64,000 bases of DNA from Turritopsis dohrnii. Taxonomy: Eukaryota > Cnidaria > Hydrozoa > Anthoathecata > Oceaniidae. Below are positions 10,144-18,490 of this stretch, one piece after another. The stretch lies in contig BQMF02000299.1 in the NCBI GenBank assembly GCA_027922465.2, positions 1-64,000 of the forward strand. Reading direction: 5' to 3'. Position numbers and translations under genes: made by a program. The notes beneath the pieces are model-generated. The model was not told the origin of the DNA and searched no databases. It worked only from the letters and a program-made list of their open reading frames with translations. The number at the start of each line of letters is the position of its first letter. Within the stretch, counting starts at the first letter, position 1.

Positions 10144-10749
10144 TCAGCAAATCATATACGTTCTTGGGTGTTCCATTCTCATAACTAGGCACGCGTGTTT
10201 CTCTACTTTCAACTTTTCCTTGACATCTTTCAATTCTTCTCGCGTCTCAATGACATCGTTCTCTTCATGAATGGTGGTTAGATCATTTCTATCTTTTGGA
10301 TACCACACATATAACATTTTAGCTTGTCGTCGTAAATTTTTAGGTATAGCTGTGTATGATTGTGTAAGTAACCATAGCGAATGATTTCGATGTCTACCAC
10401 TAATTGCCAACTCGAGCAAAGGCTGTCTCTTTTTGTTCAATTTTTCATCAGCTATTATATCATCAATGAGGAATAAGGTTTTGTATCCAGCACAGAAAAA
10501 GTCCATACTCTTAATCCATTCATATAATTGACCTTCTGGCTCAATTAAAATCACATAGCTGTCATTCCAGAACCATTTTCGATCTCTGTAAGTCTGATTC
10601 CACCTTAAGGTGGGACATATAATCACGATGAAATCAAAGTGGTCAAAGTATTCATTTTCTAATAATTTTACAACACGATCCGTTTTGCCGCACGATGTTG
10701 GCCCAACGAATAATGCCGTGTGAGGCTCTTTCATGTAAAGTGTATCCAT
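10144..10749 (-). CDS. ATP: Polinton genome-packaging ATPase (A32/FtsK-HerA type)
   Basis: This 201-residue P-loop ATPase is expected to pump DNA into capsids, as in adenovirus-like and poxvirus-like elements. The Walker A motif is GPTSCGKT at residues 16-23 and Walker B is LFLIDD near residue 92. A downstream ISGRHRNHSLWLLTQ segment looks like the sensor/arginine-finger region typical of this family (SGRH...Q). Length is normal for Polinton ATPases (~200-250). The frame is intact. The MCP candidate starts 6 bp upstream in the same orientation, so ATPase, MCP and penton candidate form a co-directional virion module (10144-12599). Confidence 0.92.
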   Translation of the reverse strand: MDTLYMKEPHTALFVGPTSCGKTDRVVKLLENEYFDHFDFIVIICPTLRWNQTYRDRKWFWNDSYVILIEPEGQLYEWIKSMDFFCAGYKTLFLIDDIIADEKLNKKRQPLLELAISGRHRNHSLWLLTQSYTAIPKNLRRQAKMLYVWYPKDRNDLTTIHEENDVIETREELKDVKEKLKVEKHACLVMRMEHPRTYMIC

Positions 10750-10754
10750 TTTTA

Positions 10755-11993
10755 CTAATATAATGCAGACATAAATTCTCCGTTTTGAATATTCAATTGA
10801 GCGTCCATTATTAGATATATATATGCGTTTAAGTTTCCAGCAGTTTCAGCGGTCTTTTCAATCTGTAAGGTGATGCCTTCACTCGCATTTTCAATCTTTC
10901 GACCAGTCCCATGCAAAGCATTCTCATCAATTGTTCTGAAATCTAACCATAGAGCATACTTGTTTGTCAAGTAATCAGAGACGCAAATCTCATTGTATTG
11001 TTCAAACGGCTGCATCCCTTGAGCAAAAAGTTGGTTAGGCTTACCCTCAACGATGACTGATGCCTTTTTGATCTTTGGATTGTAGAATTTACAGGTTTCT
11101 CGTTTGTAGGATTTTTCTTCTTCAAATAGAACTAAAATACCCTTCAAAGATTTGGCAGGTGTGTTGAATGACCAATTCCACGTTGTGTCTGACTTGTTTA
11201 CTCTAATTTGTCTGTGCCGCAAAATCCTATCATAGAGCAAAGCCATGTTTTGATATTCAGAAGCGATTTGTCTAGCCAACGTGGGTTGTGTCACAATCTC
11301 ATATTCAAGTGAGATGTTGGATATTTTGTATTTACCGTCTGGGGTGTTTCTTTGACCTGCGGCAGAAGTTGGAGGGTCAGAATAGATAACTCGGTTATAG
11401 TCGTTGAATGTGATCTCGTAGCAAAGCCTATTCCCTAAACCCGCTTGATAATATGGGATAGTACTATCTAGCATCTCAAAGTCGAGTGGAATGACAAACT
11501 TGTTTTTATAGGTGTCAGCAATGGCCTTGTCCGCTTCAACAGTGGTGGATTTATCAGAAGCGTTGATCCTCAATTTCATACAATTCTCTGTACACCCATC
11601 ATTGATGATGATACCCTGTCTTATCGCGTTTGTCTTTTCAAACTTGGTTAACCATAAATCTCTGTAACACCCAAAAAGATCAAAGTCATCGATGCTCAAT
11701 ATCTCATTACCTTCAAACTTGACAGCCAACTTTTTAACGATAGCTCTCCCAATGTTACTGACCAATGTTCTTTTTGAGTCAGCTTTCGACTCGAGTTCAA
11801 TATCAAAACTTAGATTCGTTGTTCCTGGGATAATGACATCATCGCTTCCTAAATTTGGAAACCTAACCAATAATAACTGATTTTGATCGATCTCACTCGG
11901 ATTGTGTGTGACAATTACTTTTTGACGAGAACCTTTTACACCGCGGGCAGTTCTAAGTGAACGTTCTGGATTTAACCTCTTTCCATACTCCAT
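10755..11993 (-). CDS. MCP: Candidate Polinton major capsid protein (double jelly roll)
   Basis: This is an intact 412-residue frame. Position between the packaging ATPase and a small capsid-like gene matches Polinton virion modules. The sequence is strand-rich with few Lys-rich or coiled regions. It shows segments I associate with cnidarian Polinton capsid proteins, such as NQLLLVRFPNLGSDDVIIPG near residue 37, FYNPKIKKASVIVEGKPNQL and ALWLDFRT...LHGTGRKIENASEG near the C-terminus. A double jelly-roll fold is inferred from known family members, not seen directly. The length is somewhat short for an MCP (usually ~450-600). The alternative is a minor capsid protein. A structure prediction would settle it. 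Confidence 0.72.
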   Translation of the reverse strand: MEYGKRLNPERSLRTARGVKGSRQKVIVTHNPSEIDQNQLLLVRFPNLGSDDVIIPGTTNLSFDIELESKADSKRTLVSNIGRAIVKKLAVKFEGNEILSIDDFDLFGCYRDLWLTKFEKTNAIRQGIIINDGCTENCMKLRINASDKSTTVEADKAIADTYKNKFVIPLDFEMLDSTIPYYQAGLGNRLCYEITFNDYNRVIYSDPPTSAAGQRNTPDGKYKISNISLEYEIVTQPTLARQIASEYQNMALLYDRILRHRQIRVNKSDTTWNWSFNTPAKSLKGILVLFEEEKSYKRETCKFYNPKIKKASVIVEGKPNQLFAQGMQPFEQYNEICVSDYLTNKYALWLDFRTIDENALHGTGRKIENASEGITLQIEKTAETAGNLNAYIYLIMDAQLNIQNGEFMSALY

Positions 11994-12038
11994 TATTAAT
12001 TATGATATATATAATTAATTATTACTTTTTATCTCGGT

Positions 12039-12599
12039 TTAGCGAATGTGCAAAACAACGGTTCTTCCTAGGTCTTCTTTAAGCATATTGCAATGTTGAT
12101 CTGTGAGTTTCAATGTGAGAGACTGAAATACACCATTTTTTAATTTTTTGTACTGAGGGTTTTTAGGCTCAACATGTATGAAGTCACTATATTCAGCCAT
12201 GTGATAGGTTAGTAAAATATCACTTAGCTTTCCATTCTCAAGATTTTGAGTGTTGTCGAGTTCAGATAGATGCAAATTAATTTTGATTATTTTAGCTAAT
12301 GTATTGGTTTTGATTATTCGAGGGTCTTTGACTAATGAGGTAAGTTCTACATCACCCTTTAAAAAGGCACCTGCTAAAAAGGCATTCAATTCCCTGCTCG
12401 TGAATGTTCCTTGGGGTACCAACTTTTCAGCTTTCCCATCAGCAGACAGTTTCAGTTTTAGGTCTGTGGTTATTTCATACGTAACATTGTCTGCAAACAT
12501 ATCAACCAATGCAATTTCTTTTGAGCCATCCAAGTTTTGAATGGGGTAAGATAGATATATGGTCTTTTCTCCTTTTGCGATATTTACCGTGATATACAT
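12039..12599 (-). CDS. Small capsid-type protein, penton candidate
   Basis: This is an intact 186-residue frame upstream of and co-directional with the MCP candidate. It is strand-rich and starts MYITVNIAKGEKTIYLSYP. The length and position fit the single jelly-roll penton (minor capsid) protein that accompanies the MCP in Polintons. I see no diagnostic motif, so the penton label is inferred from gene order. The next gene (12638) is divergent with 38 bp between starts. Confidence 0.5.
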   Translation of the reverse strand: MYITVNIAKGEKTIYLSYPIQNLDGSKEIALVDMFADNVTYEITTDLKLKLSADGKAEKLVPQGTFTSRELNAFLAGAFLKGDVELTSLVKDPRIIKTNTLAKIIKINLHLSELDNTQNLENGKLSDILLTYHMAEYSDFIHVEPKNPQYKKLKNGVFQSLTLKLTDQHCNMLKEDLGRTVVLHIR

Positions 12600-12637
12600 T
12601 TCTTGTATTAGAGAATAGAGGATTATATTTTTAAATA

Positions 12638-13798
12638 ATGGAGAACATTTTTAAATATGCCCCCAATGCGCTTTATAAACCAAATGGAGGACAATACCTT
12701 CAGATATTGAATTCTAAAGATTTATACAAACAAACAATTACTGTCTCTGAAAATGGTTCTTTTCCTGCGAGCTTTCCCAATATTTTTACTAATTATAAAA
12801 TGGATGAAAATGAACAACGCATGAAAATTTGGCAGGAACAACCATTTAAATTATGGCAAACCCAACTCAATTTTGTCACTTGGTGTGCTTCAAGTGCTTG
12901 TGGGGTCAGTTCTGAACACCTGAAAGAAGGTCGCTCTACTCCTATGATTAGAGCAGTATATCGTTTTCACGTCTATTATCACATTAGACGAATCATTAAG
13001 CGCTTGCAGACACCTCTACCTTTTGAAGATAGTTTCAACCAATACGATAATCCTTATAACAAAGAAGAGTTTTTAAAAATCTGTAGTGAATATGGTGTCG
13101 ATTCTGATCCTAAAAAATACAAAGGGCAATATTTTTACAGCTCGTATCAAAAAAGACGTAGAGACTATCCAACGCCAGGTGTGAGTTATTTCACAGACGA
13201 CTCCATGACAAGATGGATTATAGAAAAATCTAAAGGCTTTACAAAAACAGGTCTTGTAAAAATTTCAGAGAGTGTTAGAGCATATGCTTATCTTGTTCTT
13301 AGTTCGCAAGCCTCAGCTCGTTCTTCTATTTTAGGTAATAATTCAAGCTCTTTGACAGCTCAAAGAGTTTTTATGAACAACTTTGAAGACATTGTTAATC
13401 GCAGAGTTGATATTCAAGATGACATTAAACGTTATCAAGATACTTTAAATTACGCTTCAAGCAAAGTTGATTATTCTGTTGGACAAGGTATTTACATGTT
13501 ACCTAGTGACATGAATCTAAACATCAAGTCGGGAGTGTCTGGTTATAATAATAAAATTCTCATATCTAATGACAACTTGAGCCTCGGAAGAAATAAAATG
13601 ATTAATGTTATGCAAGAGCATCATATTTCACCCAAAGTGACTAGCTCTCCAACACAAACAAAAAATAAAAGTTCACAAAAGGAATTTCACAAAAGAGTAG
13701 TGATTCAAACAGATTCACTCCCATCTCACGAAGAAGAGAAAATAGCTTTGGTTTTAGCGATTACCGCGATGTTTAGTATATGGTATGTATATCGCTGA
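12638..13798 (+). CDS. Large Polinton-associated protein, function unknown
   Basis: This is an intact 386-residue plus-strand frame. It has aromatic-rich conserved-looking blocks (NEQRMKIWQEQPFKLWQTQ, LNFVTWCASSACGVSSEH, YRFHVYYHIRRIIKRL), a basic middle, a Ser/Thr-rich tail and a C-terminal hydrophobic segment (KIALVLAITAMFSIWYVYR). I recognise it as recurrent in cnidarian Polintons but know of no assigned role. A virion or membrane-associated role is possible because of the tail anchor. It is the last gene before the right repeat. Confidence 0.65.
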   Translation: MENIFKYAPNALYKPNGGQYLQILNSKDLYKQTITVSENGSFPASFPNIFTNYKMDENEQRMKIWQEQPFKLWQTQLNFVTWCASSACGVSSEHLKEGRSTPMIRAVYRFHVYYHIRRIIKRLQTPLPFEDSFNQYDNPYNKEEFLKICSEYGVDSDPKKYKGQYFYSSYQKRRRDYPTPGVSYFTDDSMTRWIIEKSKGFTKTGLVKISESVRAYAYLVLSSQASARSSILGNNSSSLTAQRVFMNNFEDIVNRRVDIQDDIKRYQDTLNYASSKVDYSVGQGIYMLPSDMNLNIKSGVSGYNNKILISNDNLSLGRNKMINVMQEHHISPKVTSSPTQTKNKSSQKEFHKRVVIQTDSLPSHEEEKIALVLAITAMFSIWYVYR

Positions 13799-14141
13799 TC
13801 AGCGCATGTAGTTTGCAATTATAGCCGGCATTGTGGATACATGCTAACACTTCTAAGCCCTGGCGTTTGTTGAATTTCGATCGAAAGGACGGTAACCTGA
13901 ATGTCTCTATGGACCAGAGAAACCTGACAGTGATAAATCACCCAGACGCAATGCTAACCATTCCGCGATATATTCAACACAACTGCGGGGAAGTGCGCAC
14001 TCATGCAAGTTTTACAACCAGAACATGAGAGATCTACAACCGCCGAAGTATATATACTTCCTCTCAGACGAACTGCGTGGGGTTCGAACACACGACCTTG
14101 TTGTTACAAGTTAGCGTTCTTATCCACTAGACTACGCTGAT
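13797..14141 (-). mobile_element. tRNA-derived SINE-like element inside the Polinton
   Basis: On the minus strand a degenerate tRNA head starts near 14135, with an A box (TAGTCTAGTGGATAAG) and a B box (GTGTTCGAACCCCACG). An unrelated ~260-base body follows, down to about 13800. The acceptor stem does not pair, so it is not a functional tRNA gene. GATCAGCG occurs at both boundaries (about 13797-13804 and 14134-14141, read on minus) and could be an 8-bp target duplication. The body has no similarity that I can see to the SINE at 37.0-37.3 kb. Confidence 0.5.
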
Positions 14142-14397
14142 CTGTATGTGATATGTATTATTAGCTCATTTATGTTATAAAAATGAAACTACTACAAACT
14201 GCTTTTTACTACATTTTTATGAGATATTTAATTGTTTACATTTATGAGTAATTTGTGGTTTTACATTTATGAGTAATTTGTGGTTATAATAATAAAAAAC
14301 TGTTTATGTGTTGTTATTTTATTATGTAATCATAATAACACGTTTCATAACTCGTATTGCGTTATGAAAACAAAGGTATTAGATGATAATATTAGCT
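14138..14397 (-). repeat. Polinton right terminal inverted repeat
   Basis: The reverse complement matches the left end. It contains a tandem 25-bp duplication (TTTACATTTATGAGTAATTT... twice, 14236-14285) that the left copy has only once. The Polinton ends at 14397. Confidence 0.9.
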
Positions 14398-15655
14398 ATA
14401 GTAGGGAAATTCCCGAAATCATATGATTTCCATGTTATGAGATACAATTTTGGGCCAGCATCCGCACTTTCCTATCTCTATTGTAGCTGTTCTTTACTGA
14501 AATCTTTTTCTTTTAGGTCAGAAAACAAAAAGTGTAGCTATTTATAAACGAAATTTATAAATGTATAAATGAAACACATGATATGTTGAGAAGGTTATTT
14601 AAGAGAAGAATGGATTGTGTATTTCATTGCGATTGTACTACAAAAAAGAAGCATTGCTGGGGTATATTTTTCTTCAGTTTATATTTGTTTACGGCATTCA
14701 TTATTTTGTGTTATGTTAATTGCTACATACATACTTGCTAGGTATATAAGTTTAGCATTATGTTTTTATTTGTTCCTTTTAATATCTTCTGGGTATTCAA
14801 TTATGGTTTTGGTCAAAGTAGGGCATTTTGTTGTTTCAATTATTTTTATTAATTTGATGTTTGGTTGTGTATGCCAGGTAAAAGTCTTTATTCTGTTCAG
14901 CTCTGTTCAGTGTTGAGTGAACCCGTATTGACTCACAGTATCAATTGACTATATAGACCAAATTTTGTTTTTAATTGTTATCTTTAGGATAAATGCGTAC
15001 TTGAATTTTCTTTTTGTTTTTTCTTTCTTTTTGTTTTATTTTTTATTTCAATATTGTTATAGCATGATTAGGTTTTCGGTATTACAATTCAAGTATTAAT
15101 GTTTTAGGTAATAATAAAAAAAAGCATAAAGAAATGAAACTCATGGTTTTAATCATGATGTTGATGGTTTTGGGAAGAACAGACTACATATCATTTCAAA
15201 AATTCATTAATGGTTGCAGTCGAGTAGTAACTTTGGAACAAAAGAAAAAGTTGGAAGGTATCAATTTGTTTTGAATTAACATTTTGTAATGTTTGGTTTT
15301 GTATGTCTGGGTAAACAGTTCTGTGTTATATATTGCCATTTTTTTACATTAAAGTTACTTCTCTTCTGCGTATAAATATATTATTCTGAGCCATGTTGCT
15401 ATTTGTTTCTGTTTTTAATCTTCTGAATGTAAGAAATGAATTAAAAAATTAATGCCTGTAGAAACTTTTACACGAGTTAAATTTTGCAACAAAACGCATA
15501 CTGAACATGGGTGGCGAGCGATGCCGCCTGGGATGTTTTTGAGTTGCGATTCTATGATTTATTTTTTCGTCACGGGGTACGTACACGGGAATGGTGGATT
15601 TGACCTAATGTTTTTGAAGTTAAGTTCGGTAAAAAGGTTTTACCCGGGATACTAG
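14398..15655 (+). mobile_element. Helitron-like non-autonomous repeat, 3' portion
   Basis: Bases from ~14560 to 15655 are homologous to 19895-20796 and 60200-60830, and to the minus strand of 63196-63600. The 3' tip has a hairpin (GGTAAAAA...GTTTTACCC), then CGGGATACTAG, then T, which is a Helitron-type CTRR end with T as the next base. The 5' half is missing. The Polinton probably inserted into it, leaving the 5' part outside the window. Bases 14398-14559 hold no recognisable feature. Confidence 0.7.
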
Positions 15656-16512
15656 TAAACTTATAAATTAAATAAACTCATACAATTCATTAAACTTTGT
15701 AAAAATATATACTATAAATATTGTCAAACAAATATTAAAAATAAAAAAAGGACACTGTAGACGGTGCAGAGAAAGCGATGAAATCTAATGTAATCTTTTG
15801 AAATAAGAAATTGTCTTACCCTGCATTCCTTGCAGTTGCGAGTGATTTATTTGTAAACTTTCTTAGCTTTTCCTTATCGTAAGATTCGAAGTGAAAAGGG
15901 CATTGTTGTTGCTGTTCTTTATCCATATAGATTCTATTACTCAAATCTCTCTCTCCATATCATAATTCAGACACGTGTTTTTTTTCCGCGAAAAAAAGTT
16001 TCTTGATTGAGTTGAGTGTTTTGAATATTTATTCGAATCGAATGTTTTTATTTGATATTAAAAAACAGGGGGTCTTACATCTATTTTTAATTGAGTTAAG
16101 AAATTCTTTTAAACATATAAAATTCACTTTACTTTCCATTATTTAATTTAAAATGACTTTTATCATGGTTATTTAGAATTACAACACTAGCAGATGTAAT
16201 ACAAAAACTTTTCTTTTTGCGCACTTTGTTTTTTATAACCCCCTAAAAAGTTTTGAAGGCTATTACATAAGCTAAAGTTTGCATGTTTCACGATGTTGAA
16301 AATGTTCAAAAGATGGCGGCGAAGAGTTAGATTTTTATGGAAATCTTTGGTATTACAAAAAGGGTAATAAATTCTCATACAAGAAAATTTAAGAAGTCCA
16401 GTAAAGAGATTTTGTTTCTATGAGGATTAAAGAACATGTTTTTATAGGTTTCAATTTGTCAGCTAAAAATACAAATTTATGCAATTTTTTTGGCTGACAG
16501 CTCCCTGACTAA
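15656..16512. other. AT-rich stretch without recognised features
   Basis: I see no convincing coding frame, repeat match within the window, or RNA gene here. The short open frame at 16187-16378 has no family resemblance. Confidence 0.5.
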
Positions 16513-16715
16513 TCATTCAGGATATTAAAAACAAGAAAAATTTTTACAGTTAAAAGATAAAACAGCAGAAATAGAAATGGGTAATTAGGGCAATTGGAGG
16601 AATGCTGACAAAAGAAAAGGAGAGTTCTATTGTTCAGCACTCCTTTCATTGCACTAGAAATCAAAATTGAAATGTAAAATGTCGCAATGAAATATTAAAA
16701 TAATGTTTAAAATAA

Positions 16716-17759
16716 CTAAAGTTCTCTTGAGGCTTTCAGCCCATTGTTGAGTAATGGCCTAAGACGTTTTATATGAAGGGCTTCTTTTATCAATAAAATA
16801 GCCCAATTATCGTGGCTGTCTATAATAACAGTGTTCTCTTTAACAGTATTGATAAATATAGATCGTTTATCGAAGTCATTTAATTCTAATGTGAGTAAAT
16901 TGAGCAGGAATTGTGTTTCAGGGCAACTCATTAAGTGTGAGTGAATAGTACTGTCATTAGTGGTACCATGTTCAATACAACGTTGAAACAGGTTTCTTTC
17001 GGTTTTCCCTACGTAATTGACTTTGCACCCAGGGCAAGTGAATTTGTACACAACATTTGAACGGTAATCTGACGGTATTTTATCTTTCAAATTTGTTAGA
17101 AAACTAACTTAAAACGTAGAATAAGTTGTTCTAAAAGCGACTTTCTTTTTTAAACACGATTTAAGTGATTTAACGATGTTTTCACCATCTTTGCCTGGGT
17201 ACGGTAAGCGTAACCAAATCGTAATTACATTCGGATTCTCATCAGGTTGTTTTCTGTCTTTGTTGTCTGTTGTTGTAATTTTAATCAGTTTATTAGTTGT
17301 AAACTTAGTAAAACCATTCCATGATGCAAATAATTTGATTTTGTTGAGTTCTTTTTTCAATTTGTTGGGTGCACAAATTCGTTTGGCACGATTAACAAGG
17401 CTAGTGATCCAAGCTTTACAATAAGCCCATGGAGCATAACTATTATAATTTGTGTACAAACCTGTGTTTGTATCTTTACGGTAGATGGACAAACCATCAG
17501 GAGCAATTTCTAAGTCTAAGAAATGGGGAACCTCGTTTTCAAATCTGTCAACGGTGAACTGGATATTTTTATCAAATTTATTAAATGCTTGATGAACTTT
17601 TTCAATGTCGTCTGGTTTCACAAGAAGCAACGTGTCGTCTACATATCTACAGTAAAATTTGACAATGTTCTCATCGATTAAAGGTTTCAAAGTAACTTCT
17701 TCTAGCTCTGTCATTATTAAGCTAGCTAATACTGGGCCGAGGGAACTACCCATACTCAC
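16716..17759 (-). pseudogene. Penelope-like reverse transcriptase/GIY-YIG endonuclease, 5'-truncated
   Basis: The RT part (17759 down to 17109) has SMGSSLGPVLASLIMTEL (motif B-like) and the catalytic FYCRYVDDTLLLV box, followed by thumb sequence. A single in-frame TAA at 17109-17111 separates it from the endonuclease part (17090 down to 16716). That part has VYKFTCPGCKVNYVGKT, then RCIEH, the GIY-YIG-type motifs of Penelope-like elements, with a Cys pair before the YVGKT. The frame runs upstream as far as 17797, where the inverted copy joins, so fingers and early palm are missing. RT copies RNA at the cleaved target and the endonuclease opens it. This copy lacks both an intact frame and its 5' half. 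Confidence 0.9.
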
Positions 17760-17799
17760 ACCATCACGTTGTTCGTAAAGGGTGTTGTCATACGAGAAA

Positions 17800-18089
17800 T
17801 TTTATTGATAAAAGAAGCCCTTCATATAAAACGTCTTAGGCCATTACTCAACAATGGGCTTAAAGCCTCAAGAGAACTTAAGTTATTTTAAACATATTAT
17901 TTTAATATTTCATTGCGACATTTTACATTTCAATTTTGATTTCTAGTGCAATGAAAGGAGTGCTGAACAATAGAACTCTCCTTTTCTTTTGTCAGCATTC
18001 CTCCAATTGCCCTAATTACCCATTTCTATTTCTGCTCTGTTTTATGTTTTAACTGTAAAAATGTTTCTTGTTTTTAATATCCTGAATGA
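17800..18089 (+). repeat. Inverted partial copy of the Penelope-like element 3' end
   Basis: About 290 bases match the reverse complement of 16513-16800 with only a few differences (for example one extra AT in AAACATATTATTTTAA). The match includes the last ~30 codons of the endonuclease gene. The pair forms a long inverted repeat with a ~1 kb loop. Confidence 0.9.
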
Positions 18090-18490
18090 TGTGTTAGATT
18101 GAACACGAAATATAGGTTTTTAAAATTTTAATTAGTCTTTTATTAATCTAAGAAATCCATCTTAGAAGAATGACTACAATTTTCGGACTATCGTTTGTCT
18201 TATATATCCTGAACATAACAGCTGGAAATGGTTTTAGGAATTAATTAAAATCTGCGATTAAAACAGAGAAGAACAAGTACCACAAGGCACTTTCATCAAA
18301 TCGACCAAAGAAGACTTGGCCGACAATCCACTGTATTATACCACCTGTCTATAAAATCATTAATGCAAATCTGTAAAAATTAAACCATTATATCATAATG
18401 CAGGGCAACTAATCATCCAATACCAATGTCAACGACCTTCGTTATGTCATCTTTCAAGCTTAAAAGAACAACATTCAAATAGGTCGCAAA
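18090..18490. other. 400-bp stretch without recognised features
   Basis: No coding frame or repeat match was seen between the Penelope-like element and the first Helitron-like tip at 18491. Confidence 0.5.

Larger units (their letters stand above)
1..14397. mobile_element. Polinton/Maverick DNA transposon, nearly complete
   Basis: Both ends carry matching terminal inverted repeats. Between them lie protein-primed DNA polymerase B, retroviral-type integrase, FtsK/HerA-type packaging ATPase, a candidate major capsid protein and several small membrane proteins, which is the diagnostic Polinton set. The right end reads ...ATATTAGCT at 14397. The window begins GCTAATATT, so the left terminal A of an expected 5'-AG start lies one base outside the window. 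A 6-bp target duplication (ATAGTA at 14398-14403) is predicted but cannot be checked because the left flank is absent. Polymerase and integrase are broken while most other genes are open. I found no Ulp1-type maturation protease. Confidence 0.93.
16513..18089 (-). mobile_element. Penelope-like element with inverted partial copy
   Basis: The minus-strand element runs from about 17800 down to 16513 and encodes the C-terminal half of a reverse transcriptase and a GIY-YIG endonuclease. Bases 17800-18089 repeat the element's 3' end (16513-16800) in opposite orientation, nearly identically: end of the endonuclease gene, its stop, and the 3' untranslated region to AATATCCTGAATGAT. The 5'-truncated element flanked by an inverted partial copy is a configuration typical of Penelope-like element insertions. 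Confidence 0.88.

Noticed and set aside
13831..14028. A 65-codon plus-strand coding region
   Set aside because: It lies inside the body of the SINE-like element on the opposite strand and shows no protein-family signal.
14060..14140. A functional tRNA gene
   Set aside because: A and B boxes are present, but the acceptor stem does not pair, the T stem has a mismatch and the anticodon arm is irregular, so I treat it as a tRNA-derived element head.
1..14397. Reading the first 14 kb as a free viral genome or phage
   Set aside because: It has long inverted repeats, a retroviral-type integrase and a Polinton gene set, and its right end borders ordinary AT-rich repeat DNA. An integrated Polinton explains it.
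14617..14916. Hydrophobic 99-codon gene in the first Helitron-like copy
   Set aside because: The homologous copies at 19.9 kb and 60.3 kb do not keep this frame open, so it is chance reading of T-rich DNA.
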